Origin: Siphonodentalium dalli
Lineage: Eukaryota > Mollusca > Scaphopoda > Gadilida > Siphonodentaliidae
Assembly (NCBI GenBank): GCA_032622095.1
Contig: CP136064.1
Span: 51,778,073-51,842,072 of the forward strand
DNA length: 64,000 nucleotides
Direction: 5' to 3'
The notes beneath the pieces are model-generated. The model was not told the origin of the DNA, did no database searches, and saw only the letters and a program-made list of their open reading frames with translations. A program made the position numbers and the translations under genes. Positions 47,801 through 58,900 of this stretch are shown piece after piece. The first letter of the stretch is position 1. Each line of letters opens with the position of its first letter.

Positions 47801-50800
47801 CACATATATTATAGAGAGGTTTTGCAAACTCATGTTAGCAGATACGATTACAGTAAGAGACCTACGTCACCAATTGCGCATATTCCCGCTGTAACCGTGA
47901 AGGTTTCAATTTCTTCGGTTTGTACCATAAATATAAACACTCAGTCAACTAGGTGTGTTATATCATACCTGTATCACCTATGAACCTGTCGACTCTATCA
48001 TCAATAGAAGACAATATTATTTTGAACGGTGTGCTGAGTATGGTAGATCGTGCGAAGCGAAGATCTCAATGTGCACGATCAGCCATGCGTTGTCGAGTTC
48101 AATAACCCTATCGTTGCCGTGATTTTTGCGAAAAGAATTTTTGGCCCGACATATATTTCACGACGACGAGTAGATATACCTAATCGTAACTGATCACCGT
48201 GAGTTTGCGTTACCTCTCTAATGCGGTTCAATGTTATAATGGCTGCGCGCTATCGTTTCGATAAAAATAACACGTCTTAGGTGTATCTCTCATATGCCCT
48301 TTAAATCTAGGCCCACTTATTTTTAGAATCCCCAGATTGCATTATGTATAACATATTCCATCGTATATACCAAGAGGAGGCTCCAAAACATGTTATTATC
48401 AACTTATCCAGTCGAATAAACACGTTATTTTGTCGAGCTACCAACGTGTGTTCTGTGTTTAAATGTGATCTGGAGTGTACTGCAAGTCGATTTTTCTCAA
48501 TTGAAGGGGAATAACTCTATCTCATAGTTTTGAATTTTATTGCATTTTGAGTAAATAAAGAGGGAAGTCCTGGGGTGAATCTGAGAATCTTCACTACTTG
48601 GTAGATACCCCGAGGCCATGTCTGTTCTCAATCCTGGTGGAATATATCTATATTTGGGGGGGGGGGTTTCAGGCCAACAATATACCTCAGTGGTCAATAA
48701 CACTGACTGTGTATAGAAATATTCGGGTATTCAAATATTAAGTGGGCCTTTAATCTTTGAAGTTAAAATGCAGGCTCAGCCTATAGCAAATATCTACCAA
48801 GGCGATGTTGGTGTCAAAACACTTCTGAATAACATGAAGCATAACAGGAACATAGGTGCGTGAATATGGCCAATTTTCGTTCGAATGAGAAGTGGAATAA
48901 TAGGCAGGAAATAGAAAAAATAACGGTAATTCTGGTTCAGAGATGGCTGCCAGGCTGTTGAAATGGCCGAAAGCTAATGACACTTTACAATGATGGCAGA
49001 AAAAACATTGAATATACTATCGAATTGGACATATAGACATATTTGTGAGAGTATTCTGACTACATATATGCTGCTTCCAGCAAAGACATTAAAATCAAGG
49101 TATGTCTAAAACAATTGGACCGTATTACCCTATACTAGGACTGTATTAGACAAGCAAAAACACCGTAGTAGTATACATATGGCGATGCCATTTATACGTT
49201 CACATGCAGTGTTGTCAGGGGTACCCGTTGTCAGTACCAACGCATTAAGATCTGTCCATGGTATAACTACACATTCCAATGGTCATCTCGGACGATTTCT
49301 CGAAGTGGGTTCATCTTCGAATATTGGTTCTTATATTCTGCAACTATTTGTGTTGCAAATTCGACCACATACAAAGCATTATAGAGCACACTATCGGAAA
49401 TCATTTATATATATGTTGATTTAGTCTAAAGTGTTGCAAAGTGTAGTTTCTATTGTGGATATTTGATAATTTTCAACACAATCGCCTTGATACCAATGTA
49501 TTCAAGGCCATGTGCCCCATCGACCAGACTATAGTTCAACATAGTCGTCGAGCAATGGCGAATCTGAGTCGAATCCAGGTGAGCGCGGATTTATACTTAA
49601 CGCTAGGGAAAGTAACGGGTACCCGAAAGTAACACGATTCATATATCAGGGCGAGTTTGTCGGTCGTTTCCCGGAACCGGTGGCTTTGAGATGCGGTGGT
49701 TTTGAGATGCAGGGGAATTAACTACCAACATCGTGATTTGGACTAGCGGTTGATCGATAAACTAAATACACCAAACCCGGCTTATATTCAGAATCAAACA
49801 ACATATATATATATAACCATACACAGGGTATGGTTCTCTATTCCGAAGGTTCATTATTCCGAAGGTTCGCTATTCCGAAGGTTCATTATTCCGAAGGTTC
49901 CCTATTCCGAAGGTTCATTATTCCGAAGGTTCGCTATTCCGAAGGTTCGCTATTCTGAAGGTTCGCTATTCCGACGTTTTCTATTCTGGGCGTACTTAAC
50001 CAGAAATGAATCAAAATTTGCACCCCCCCCCCCCCCCCCACAAAAACCACACGAGGAATGAAAAATACTTTGGCTAGTATTCACATATAGTACAATTATA
50101 CACCCCATAATAATTCCCAAATTGTCCCAGATGTCGGTTATTAATAGCAAGAAGACAGTTTCAGTTTATCGTTTATTATGTAAATTTGAAAACACGATGA
50201 CTGCGTGACTGAAATAAACTACATGTAAGAGATACAGTCTATCCGAACTGGCAATCTGTACTTGAAAGAAACATCAACATTAAAGGCCCAGGCCTTTCGA
50301 ACCCCCAAATCACATATCTATAATATAAGTCTTATTACACACCATTTGAAATAGGAAGCTCTCATTGTATTATCAACTTATCCGGTGTAATAAACTGTAA
50401 ACATGTTGTTTTTTGTGAGTTTCCGACGTGTTTTTGTGCTTAAGTTTCATCTGGTTTTGTTGCTCAAAGTGTATTATTTTTAATGGAGGGGAATAACTAT
50501 ATTTTAAAGATAGAGTTATTCCCCTTTCATTGAAAATACATTTTTAGTTTGAATTCTGTTGCGTTCTGGGAGCCATAACGGGGGAATCTTGGGAATGATT
50601 TCAGCTGTTTTCTATTTCTCATTGGGCATCTTCCGAGACACAGACGTTTCAAATTACATTATTTTAATCATATGTTATGGCATAGATTGTTATTAAAACC
50701 GTATATCAAGGCACTATCAAAAATAATAGGTGAATCGGAAATTAAGTGGGCATTAAAGTCAATACAAAGTCACAATTGCAGTTACGTTCATCTCATATCC

Positions 50801-53800
50801 GTCATGGACGTAATATATATATACATCGCTGATATCCGTCTATTAGCGATATTCTGCTATGCAGTATGTTATGGCGCTCCAGTATTCATTGAGCTTTATA
50901 GCACCACTGTTATAATCCGCCTTTAGCTGGCGTATTCTTAGTATTGAGACATAACGTAATACGCAATGACATTAAATCGTATGGAAACAGCAATTGTGTA
51001 GTCTGCTTGATGTGAATATGTATTGAGGAATAACGTGATACGTAATGACATTAAATCCCAAGGAAACCCGCGAAAACAAACAAAATCACATTTAATGTTT
51101 TATTGTTTTAAGTTATTTCTTTCATAAAAGGAGTTTTCGTGAGAAAGAACACTCTCAATACTTTAGAATATAGAATTAACCTATAAAATAACAAAAAACC
51201 TTCGGAATAGCGAACCTTCGGAATAGCGAACCTTCGGAATAGTGAACCTTCGGAATAGCGAACCTTCTGAATAGCGAACCTTCGGAATAGAGACATGTTC
51301 CCAACCATACCCCCAGTCGTGCCAAAATATAAAGTCTAACAGCGAATGCCCGATTGACTTTGTTTTGTTTATGGTGCTCGAAAATATAACATGGGTCGAG
51401 AAATAGGGGGCTACTAGATAATCTTATGCATGATATATGTCTGCATAAATGTATGGGGTATACCATCGTAAGCGTTGCGTGTAATATAAATAGCGTATAC
51501 ACATGTGTAAGTGGTAATTAAGGCATCAAATATCGAATACACTATGCACTAAGTCTTAACGAGGACTGGTTGATAACTGATTAACAGACAAATTTTGAGT
51601 TGTGATCCTTAAATATACCATGTCATATGCCTCAGTTGTCTTCGTATCGCGTCATGCCTATGCGTATGCATTTTGCGAGTTTCTTCAGGTGAATGAAATC
51701 TTGCAGTAGCGCATATAGTGTTCAAAAGTTTATATAGATAATCAATGGATCCATTTACCCAATACTCATTTGGAAAATCTTTTCTCTAATGTCGGCTAAC
51801 TTCGGAAAAAAACTATTATAAAATGATATTCGTATGATATAGATACCTTACAAAGGGAGCATGCCATCCGGGTTTTATTCCCTTTTTTGTTTTTGTCCCA
51901 CATAGCCACATCTACCCCAATCCATGATTCGCTGTTCTGATTTTTTGAATGCTTACTCTGTCATTAAATGGCAATTCATAATAAAAAAAACCACTGAGAG
52001 TGGTCTTGATTTTAAGGTGTCTGTATAATTCGCCACGAGAATAAGGGTGGATACACACATGCATGTAATGTCTGTATGTAAAATACATGTATTTTACATG
52101 GCCACACCAATAATTGACAAAATTAATCACCTGCGCGCGAGAGATCAATTTCACCAGTGAGTAGTTATAAGCCATTATCAAACAAACTGCCATCAAGAAA
52201 TTTCAGGCCAGTCATAAACATGTCTTCTTTCATGGATGCCGAAATGAGTAATTCTTGTCTGATATATGTTGCTGTTTTTCACGAGTTATAATTCATTTCG
52301 AAAAGTGGATTAGAGCCGGTCGATTTTATACTTGATTTGTGTCTGTCATTTCTTGGAAACAGGGTCATCCAAAACAGAAATAAAATATGCAGAATTCTTT
52401 TATAGGATGATACCGGCTTGTTCATATTTCTCTGATAATTTTGAGAGCGAGCTCATGTGATAACATTAATTCAATTGGGATTGCAAATATTCATTAGCGC
52501 CAACAAATAATGCAGGTACAGCGTTGAAATTAAAAAGAGTGACACCCCCCCCCCCCCATTTATATATATGTTTCTCAAGCCAAATGTTGAACAAGCTCCT
52601 ACCTGTCACAAGCTTGAATTATAACATTTTCTACCATAATCCATGATTGGGGGAGGGGCTGGTTCTCGAAAGCTTCCAATAACTAAGGGAGTTAATTGAA
52701 TGTATCAGCCGGGATTATCTGGGCAAGAATTACAATATAATGTTTTACATAAATATTCCATAGTTGTAAATTTTGCGTATACATGTATAACTGTATAACA
52801 CAAGAGATGAAAGGTGACGTAGTTGGGAACTCGTAGCTAGGCAACCCTTTCGCCGAATGAAGACAAACAGCAACACCATGCATTCAAATTTAAAGCTGTA
52901 TAATATGTTCACAATTATATGAATAGCATAAATTGCTGCATATTAGATTAATCACTCGTAGAAAACAGACACGACAGACATGACTTCGATATTTATAAAG
53001 CAGTGTGTCAGGACTCAGTGTGCTGCGTGCACACCCCCCCCCCGGCGAGGAAATATGCAATGGTGAATTCGGTAGCTTCTGGGTTAATATAGCTCCCCGT
53101 GTATGTTGGGGGTCATAGCCCCCTGCGTTGTGGAAGAGGCCATCACTGGTATTAACATCAATAGAATACTGACAATGATTTAAACAGAACGTCAACCATT
53201 TCAGTTATCGCGCGAATAATTATTTTAAGCGGCCTGACGACTTCGTCCCAGTCAACGGCTCTTCAGCGGTTCAGAGTTTAACTCACTGTGGTCAAACACA
53301 GTCGCAATGATTGGGTTGTCAGCGGACACATATTACACGGTGTGTATGATCCATGTAAAACTCCAAATACACGATATTTACAGAGATTACATGCATGTGT
53401 GTATCCACCCTAAGAGGCAGATATATCCCTATCGCAATCTGTTTAAAAAAAACTCAGATCTGAATGCATACTGCCTATCATCGAAGGTGTCGTGATCTTT
53501 TGGCGTTGCAATGTGTCATCGAACCCAGAAGACTGGAGGGTTGTACTATAGCATTCAATCAATCGAACCGTTTCCCCACCAGTTTCAACGGAAATCAACA
53601 ATATGTACAGTTTGTATATTAATCTGTTGTCATGTTGGGTTATCAGTTTGGACCCATACGATATCATTCTCTTTTTATGTCAATATAATGAGGCCAACGA
53701 CCGAGCTCACCATATACCATTTAGTTTTGAGTACTATTCATATACGTTAATGACATCCAAAAATTGAATTGTACGGTTTCTATGTCCCTTAGATTTTCGG

Positions 53801-55089
53801 ACCCCCAAACTTGATTGATTGTTTATTTGCAAAGCCAACATTTAATTTTTGGAACATAGCCAAACATATATACATATATACAAAGAAACAGTTTATACAA
53901 ACAATTTATACGTTAACAATTATCATATCATATTTTCGTAACAAATCCACCATAATATAATAACTGTTCACAGCACTTATACATACGATTCATTATCATT
54001 GAATGATTGACTTAAAGTGATGTGAAACACTCTGGCAGGGTGAGAAATAGAAATGGAGAATAATCTTGCTCAAAGTAGTTATTTTTACGAATATTAATCC
54101 AAATTGACAACACACACCGTCATTCTTATATATTAATTAAATACAATGACGCTAGATGGCGAAATCATTTGCGTTCGTTTATCGCCGATTGTTGTGTCCC
54201 GAATTGAGATGTATATATTTACAATTGAGCGTAGTTCAGACGATGTTTTCTATGGAGTGGTATGGTCGATCTCTTTGAATTTTTCGGTGATGTCAGTAGA
54301 ATGCTATATTATTCCCCGGGTTGGCATAGAGCCTGAGAACTAACTTGTAAGTTTATCGCACTCGAACAAGTCCATAATATGTCTTTAAATAATGTGTATA
54401 CTGCCTTCATTGTTGTTTATTTGTTTTCTTAGGAACAGGTGGATGTGTAGATAGCTTTACAACGTGTACCACGTATGCATATCTTATCTGTCCCACACCA
54501 ACATTAGCAGACCAGTGCAAGCAAACGTGTAATCAGTGTGCAGGTAAGAATACATGCAACCATCCATATAAGACATGCAGGGGCGGAGCGAAAAAGGGGA
54601 TTAGGTGGTGTCAAAGGTCCATGTCTTAACCATTTGAGTGCCAGGGGCCGATCTCAACGGCCCTAAATCTACAAAATAAGTATGTTAAAGAATATAAGAA
54701 TAAATTATTAAAATTGTAAAAAAAAATTAAAAAAATTGTTAGGCCAATGCATTCTCTTATATATGCGAGGCGACCTATGGTCGACTCGCATATATAAGAG
54801 AATGCATTGGCACAGGGTATATGGGTTGATACAAAAATCGACCTGGCACTCAAAGGGTTAACAATGTTAGTCGGACACTTCAGACCAAAAGTATGTTGAA
54901 TCTGTTTCGATAGTTTGATATTCCAACCAGTATTTATTGTTTTATTTATTGTTTTAGATCATGAGTAGAATACTATTATTTTCCTACCTTGGATCTAATG
55001 TTTTTAATGAAATGGAAATCAGTTGGATATTTTCAACAATACTTACATGCAAGTTGGAAATTTCGAACAGTTGGAAATAATTAGTTACA

Positions 55090-55121
<32 letters not shown>

Positions 55122-58100
55122 CAATTGGAATTTCTCGGACTTTGGAATTTTCGATCTGTTTTACGGGGGGTAGGTCGAAATTCCAAGATGGAGACTCCCC
55201 ACGTAGATCCTGTAGTCACGTTCCTGTATATGTAGGCATATATCGTGGTTCCATACGCCAATGAGCTGATGCATATGAACTTCACCCATGGTGGTCCTGC
55301 AAATTTGCTATGTTTGTGCCCCTGTTGAATTGCTATGATGCTGCTAGGTTGTCATTTTCAAGGTCTTTGGCTAATCTGAACGAACGGAAGTAAATCCAGT
55401 TTGCCTATACAAGATTCAACATTGTATAATAACTTTATAATATGACACTTTTTTGTAAGTGTCAAACTTACCATAATCAAAATGCTAAGTTGCAAACATG
55501 TGAGCAGCCATGATTAAAATATTTAAATATATATATGTTCATCGTTTCTGGTTGACACTAGCTTTTTCTCAAATCGCCAATGTCAGCTAAACACAAGAAA
55601 ATATAACTATAGAAAAATATAACGATACATATTCTTGAATGGGTACTGACTATGACTATGATTATCAATTCACAACTCATTCATATTATATATACAATTA
55701 TCTACACATTGCAATATTATCACATTCAATGAGCTATCGGGGACAACATAACCCAGAGGGTTGTCTACCTGCCGTCCCCGTTGAAAAGTAATATAACTAT
55801 ACACTCATATGCTATATGAACGATTATAACGAAAATAAATTTGTGTCTCCAGTCACATGAGTGTATTGCACTCACCCATGGCTCAACTTCGTTGATTTGT
55901 TGTATATATTCTGTTGAGTTTACAAGGAGATGGACCCCGTTCGATTTAAGGTACAGTCCCCTTTAAAAACATCAGATTTCCCTATCAGCTTCACACATGG
56001 ATGTGGCTAAATGATGGGGATTTTGTGGTGTTTCCCCCTAAACTTTTGTCATAATTTTCAACAGTTGGAAATATCATGCCTGACACAACTGTATTTGGAT
56101 ATTTACATTATATATAGGTTGAAATTGTTCTCATTGTTAAATTTTGCAACCTTATGGGTGTCTGTTTGATAATGTCCAAAAGTTGGAAGTTTGACCAACA
56201 GGGGGTGAAATTGGTATTTCGCGAACATATGACTTTGCTCTCATTCAAAGGAGGGTGCAGTTGGACATTTCAAGGTGGACACCCCCCCCCATGACAGAGA
56301 CCCTCTATAACCACGTCTCTGGCTTCACAGAACATTGACAGAACCACTTATTCGGGGGTGAGTTTGTCGATATGTTCACGAAGGAAGTACATGTTCATTA
56401 TCCAGTTACACCAGTCACGATCAAGCTATACATTGTCAAAACACATTTGGAATTCGATTCACTTGGACATTTCCTATACCGGACTGTATATATCTTTCGC
56501 GCTGTTACTTGCTTATGTAAGTATTGTACTATATACGGAGGGTGTTTGTGTATACTTGTACGTTATTAATTTAATACACATTAATTTTAGATTATGAAAG
56601 AAAACACCCCTTTCTCAAAATCAACCAGTCGCACATTGAGTTAAAGATGTGCTCCGCAAATTGAACGGTTAATTGTTATGTGTTATCGTGTAGATATTTG
56701 TCAGAAAGCTTCGAAAATGGCGGTGGGTCATTATCCACCCCTGATTGATCTGTAAGTGTTATATATACGAACATAACTTGATCGGACCCATGAACACTCA
56801 AATAGGAGCTTTTTTGGCAAGATATCGACGTTCAAAAGAAGAAGCTTTGAGACGTTTTATATATTTGTCAGCCTAGCAAAACCTATAATGATTGCCACGT
56901 ATACAGTACATCCATGTTTCCGAGCCCAAAAGCGCTATATTATAAAGAGCGTTCGAAATAATGAGCTTTTGTACTCGTCCGCGTATTACTTGTGGATACT
57001 TTGTGGATTTTCGCGATGCGTGTTAATTAATAGGCAAGTGTTTTCAATATGCTTTTGCCTGCTGTGCTAAAAAATAACTTATGGAATATTGACTATGTGT
57101 GTGTGTGTCAAAGAGCTTTTTAGTAATTTGATTGTATCTGCTTCAGTAAATGGAGAATGGAGCGCCTGGTTGGATATCAGTATATGTTCGGCTACGTGTG
57201 GAGGAGGCAGCAAGTCACAAGCACGCACTTGTTCGAATCCCGAGCCTAGCAACGGGGGACTTCCATGTCCTGGTGATCAAACGCAGACGGCAACGTGCAA
57301 CCCAAATGCCTGTCCATGTACTCAGAGACAACGTTCTGTATAATAGTTTACTTTATGAAAACAACAAGTATTTTACACCCTCATGCAATTTTTTTTACTA
57401 AAGACCTTTGTGCCCTTATATGACATTGGTAACACTAACAGTCTAAAACGTTTTTCAAACATTTTAATTAAAAAACATAAACTAAAATTAGTTTTGTTAA
57501 ATTGAGCAAGGAATTCAATCTTTAAAAAATATATATTAAAACAATATATATATCAAAATGTTTCAATGACCAAATGTGCTTGAAGCGCACAAACGGGCCC
57601 CCGCTAAATGAAGGCTATGTCTTAGATCAAAATGTTTGCTAAGTCCCACAAAGGGGGGCACAGGTATCTCCGATGCTGAATATAAGACCCCTAAAGGGAG
57701 CCTGTTTCAGCTAGTTTAGTATAATAGAAGTAAGTTGATCCAGTAGACTAACTTAAGTGGTATGGAATATGTTAGATAATGGGCTGGTTGACAGACTAAT
57801 CAGGAAATAGTTAGAAATTATGGGGTGGGTGTAAAATAATTGGGACTAAACTTTTTTTTTGTAGGTTTGGGGGTGGTGCATGGGTCCCCGAAAATGCCAG
57901 ATGCAAGAAAACGGCATACGTTCCTGCAAATTGTTTACTACCCCCCCCCCCCCTGCATAGGATATTTAATATACGCCCCATCACTCTAAACACTATAGAT
58001 TCGTGTTAATGATTAGGCAAGTGTTTTCAATATGCTTTTGCCTGCTGTTCTGAAAATTAACTTATGGAAGTTTGACTATGCGTGTGTGTCAAAGAGTTTC

Positions 58101-58298
58101 TTAGTAATTTGATCTTAACTGCTTCAGTAAATGGAAAATGGAGCGCCTGGATGGATAGCAGTATCTGTTCCGCTACGTGTGGAGGAGGCAGCAAGTCACA
58201 AGCACGCACTTGTTCAAATCCCGAGCCTAGCAACGGGGGACTTCCGTGTCCTGGTGATCCAACGCAGACGGCAACGTGCAACCCAGATGCCTGTCCAG
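44762..58298 (+). CDS. Modular secreted ShKT/TSP1-domain protein, five internal exons (partial)
   Basis: Exons 44,762-44,851 (ShKT-like), 47,285-47,455 (TSP1), 54,433-54,543 (ShKT), 57,147-57,317 (TSP1) and 58,128-58,298 (TSP1) all begin with two bases and end with one base of a split codon (phase 1-1). They join in one open frame of about 200 residues in any number. Known biology: TSP1 and ShKT modules are disulphide-bonded extracellular domains, often mixed in adhesion, mucin-like or metalloprotease-associated proteins of invertebrates. The particular protein cannot be named. No signal peptide, start codon or terminal exon was found, so both ends probably lie elsewhere. Whether all five belong to one transcript is inferred from strand, spacing and phase. 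Confidence 0.75.
44852..46600. other. Intron sequence, no further exon recognised
   Basis: Two - strand frames (45,437-45,850) lie in a somewhat less AT-rich patch and include cysteine-containing stretches, but no splice-consistent exon or known domain emerges on either strand. Confidence 0.4.
46600..46841. repeat. Poly-C-ended repeat in intron (relative of 57,770-57,955)
   Basis: GGTCCCCGAAAATTCCAGAT, AACGGCATACCTTCCTGC, AAATTATTTACTACC, a C run and CTG match 57,885-57,955. CTAACCATTTCCCGATTAGTC near 46,620 matches the same region's 57,780 block in inverted orientation. The CTG end after a C run recalls the hAT-like element at 23,951-24,502. Confidence 0.6.
47285..47455 (+). CDS. TSP1 (thrombospondin type 1) repeat exon 1
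   Basis: The 171-nt exon follows gcttccag and ends CCAG before gtact. It encodes NGHWTAWVDISTC, SCGGGSKLQVRTC, then a NPEPSNGGLPC loop and final C..TTCNPVAC: the WxxW, CxxxCGGG, RTC and six-cysteine pattern of a single complete TSP1 domain. A nearer acceptor (ctgcttcag, 7 bases earlier) exists, but the used border is fixed by the two paralogous exons. Confidence 0.9.
47456..48300. other. Intron sequence with short TGTTTTGTGTACGTTGTTGG tandem
   Basis: At 47,510-47,650 a roughly 30-bp unit (GTACGTTGTTG + TTATGACATGTTTTGT) repeats about five times. The rest holds no recognised exon. Confidence 0.6.
48305..48749. mobile_element. TTAA-flanked MITE, family 3, copy 1 (AGGCCCACTTA ends)
   Basis: TTAA lies at 48,301-48,304 and 48,750-48,753. 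The left end is ATCTAGGCCCACTTA, the right end TAAGTGGGCCT. Shared interior with the copy at 50,284 includes ATTATCAACTTATCC, GGGGAATAACT and TTGAATT. The right flank of its body contains a G run. Confidence 0.7.
49823..51302. mobile_element. hAT-like MITE with 16-bp subterminal repeats, copy B (interrupted)
   Basis: AACCATAC flanks both ends (49,815-49,822 and 51,303-51,310). The left array has about nine TTCCGAAGGTTCRYTA units, the right array six inverted. The interior matches copy A except for a 469-bp insertion at 50,284-50,752. RRFAIPKV/FRRF-type frames across the arrays are repeat products. Confidence 0.8.
50284..50752. mobile_element. TTAA-flanked MITE, family 3, copy 2, nested in copy B
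   Basis: TTAA lies at 50,280-50,283 and 50,753-50,756, ends AGGCCCAGG and TTAAGTGGGCA. Copy A has the unoccupied site CAACATTAAAATCAAAACAA where copy B has CAACATTAA[insert]TTAAAGTCAATACAA. Its interior carries a small hairpin (AATAACTATATTTTAAAGAT..AGAGTTATTCCCCTTT). Confidence 0.85.
51316..52040. other. Intron sequence, nothing recognised
   Basis: No exon or repeat structure was recognised by eye. Confidence 0.3.
52045..53410. repeat. Inverted word pair 1.3 kb apart
   Basis: GGGTGGATACACACATGCAT + GTAAT.TCTGTA at about 52,046-52,078 is the reverse complement of TACAGAGATTACATGCATGT + GTGTATCCACCC at about 53,380-53,412. Between them lie C runs (52,541; 53,033) and no exon. It could be the ends of a decayed element. 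Confidence 0.5.
53420..54425. other. Intron sequence, nothing recognised
   Basis: Short frames (53,511-53,750; 54,146-54,343) lack cysteine-rich or other domain patterns and splice support. Confidence 0.35.
54433..54543 (+). CDS. ShKT domain exon 2
   Basis: The 111-nt exon (acceptor ttcttag, donor gtaaga, phase 1-1) encodes one ShKT module with cysteines spaced x6, x7, x8, x3, x2 (CVDSFTTC .. DQCKQTCNQC). This is the normal SXC/ShKT spacing with the C-x3-C-x2-C ending. ShKT is a structural fold; the name does not imply that this gene is a toxin. Confidence 0.85.
54630..54857. mobile_element. TTAA-flanked MITE, family 2, copy 3 (CCCTTTGAGTGCC ends)
   Basis: TTAA lies at 54,626-54,629 and 54,858-54,861. 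The left end is CCATTTGAGTGCCAGG, the right end CCTGGCACTCAAAGGG. The centre folds: CCAATGCATTCTCTTATATA / TATATAAGAGAATGCATTGG. It sits 82 bp downstream of the ShKT exon donor. This is the best-preserved copy of the family. Confidence 0.85.
55090..55120 (+). repeat. 31-base uninterrupted G run
   Basis: The longest homopolymer of the window. It could form G-quadruplexes and could also be a length estimate limited by sequencing. It lies in the intron between the ShKT exon 2 and TSP1 exon 2. Confidence 0.85.
55121..56990. other. Intron sequence, no exon recognised
   Basis: Includes several near-repeats of TTGGAAATTTCRAAC / AGTTGGAAAT words around 55,020-56,270 and one ATAAAGAGCGTT at 56,942. 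No cysteine-rich exon was found. Confidence 0.4.
57000..57775 (+). repeat. Tandem segmental duplication, left copy (contains TSP1 exon 2)
   Basis: From GCGTGTTAAT..AGGCAAGTGTTTTCAATA to GTAGACTAACTTAAGTGGTA..GATAAT the sequence aligns along its whole length with 57,990-58,755, exon and introns alike. The repeat R2 words near 57,490-57,700 are part of it. Confidence 0.9.
57147..57317 (+). CDS. TSP1 repeat exon 2 (recent duplicate, changed donor base)
   Basis: The 171-nt exon encodes NGEWSAWLDIS, CSATCGGG, ARTC, NGGLPC, TATC and NAC. The last exonic base before gtactc is T, where both paralogues have G, so the donor (CAT|gtac) is weaker. It is nearly identical to the exon at 58,128 (substitutions such as E/K after NG, L/M, QT/PT, N/D). 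Confidence 0.88.
57776..57955. repeat. Poly-C-ended repeat between the duplicated segments
   Basis: GGTCCCCGAAAATGCCAGAT, AACGGCATACGTTCCTGC, AAATTGTTTACTACC, a C run and CTG match 46,757-46,840. It occupies the junction between the two TSP1 duplicates and may have been involved in the recombination. Confidence 0.65.
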
Positions 58299-58755
58299 GT
58301 ACTTAGATACAAATACGTCCTGTATAATAGTTTACTTTAATTTATGAAAACAACAAGTATTTTACACCATCATGCAAATTGTTTTACTAAAGACCTTTTG
58401 TGCCCTTATATGATATCGGTAACAGTCTAAAACAGTCTAAACGTTTTTCAAAAATTTTAATTAAAAAAACAAAAAAACAATTACTTTTGTTAAATCGAGC
58501 AAGGAATTCAATCTTTTAAAAAATATATTAAAACAATATATATATCAAAATGTTTCAATGACCCATTGTGCGTGAAGTGCACAAAGGGGCCCCCGCTAAA
58601 TGAAGGCTCTGTCTTAGATCAAAATGTTTGCGAAGTCCCAAAAAGGGGGCCACATGTATCTCCGATGTTGAATATAGGATCCCAAAAGGGAGCCCGTTTC
58701 AGCTAGTTTAGTATAATAGAAGTAAGTTGTTCCAGTAGACTAACTTAAGTGGTAT
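57990..58755 (+). repeat. Tandem segmental duplication, right copy (contains TSP1 exon 3)
   Basis: Right partner of 57,000-57,775; offset about 981 bp. It ends with the same AACTTAAGTGGTATGGAATA block and then diverges at TTGGAGCTTGAG. Confidence 0.9.
58128..58298 (+). CDS. TSP1 repeat exon 3 (recent duplicate)
   Basis: The 171-nt exon (acceptor tgcttcag, donor CCAG|gtact) encodes NGKWSAWMDSS, CSATCGGG, ARTC, NGGLPC, TATC and DAC, a full six-cysteine TSP1 domain with the WxxW C-mannosylation-type motif. It is the last gene exon recognised; the remaining 5.7 kb holds repeats only. Confidence 0.9.
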
Positions 58756-58900
58756 GGAATATGTTAGATAATTGGAGCTTGAGCTGCATGTAGACCCCCT
58801 CTCCCATATGCGGATTTTTGGTGGTTATGATATCTTTGTAGAACTATATCAGTCCTTCAATTTGCCGGTTGTTTGCCATCTGGCGATGGGGGCTTTATAG

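Noticed and set aside
49750-51308. Frames rich in FRRFAIPKVRYSEG repeats
   Set aside because: They arise from the 16-bp subterminal arrays of the hAT-like element read in different frames; both orientations stay open because the unit lacks stops.
57089-57343. Treating the TSP1 open frames as short single-exon genes starting at in-frame ATGs
   Set aside because: The frames extend into introns on both sides. The GT/AG borders shared by all three paralogous copies show they are internal 171-nt phase 1-1 exons.
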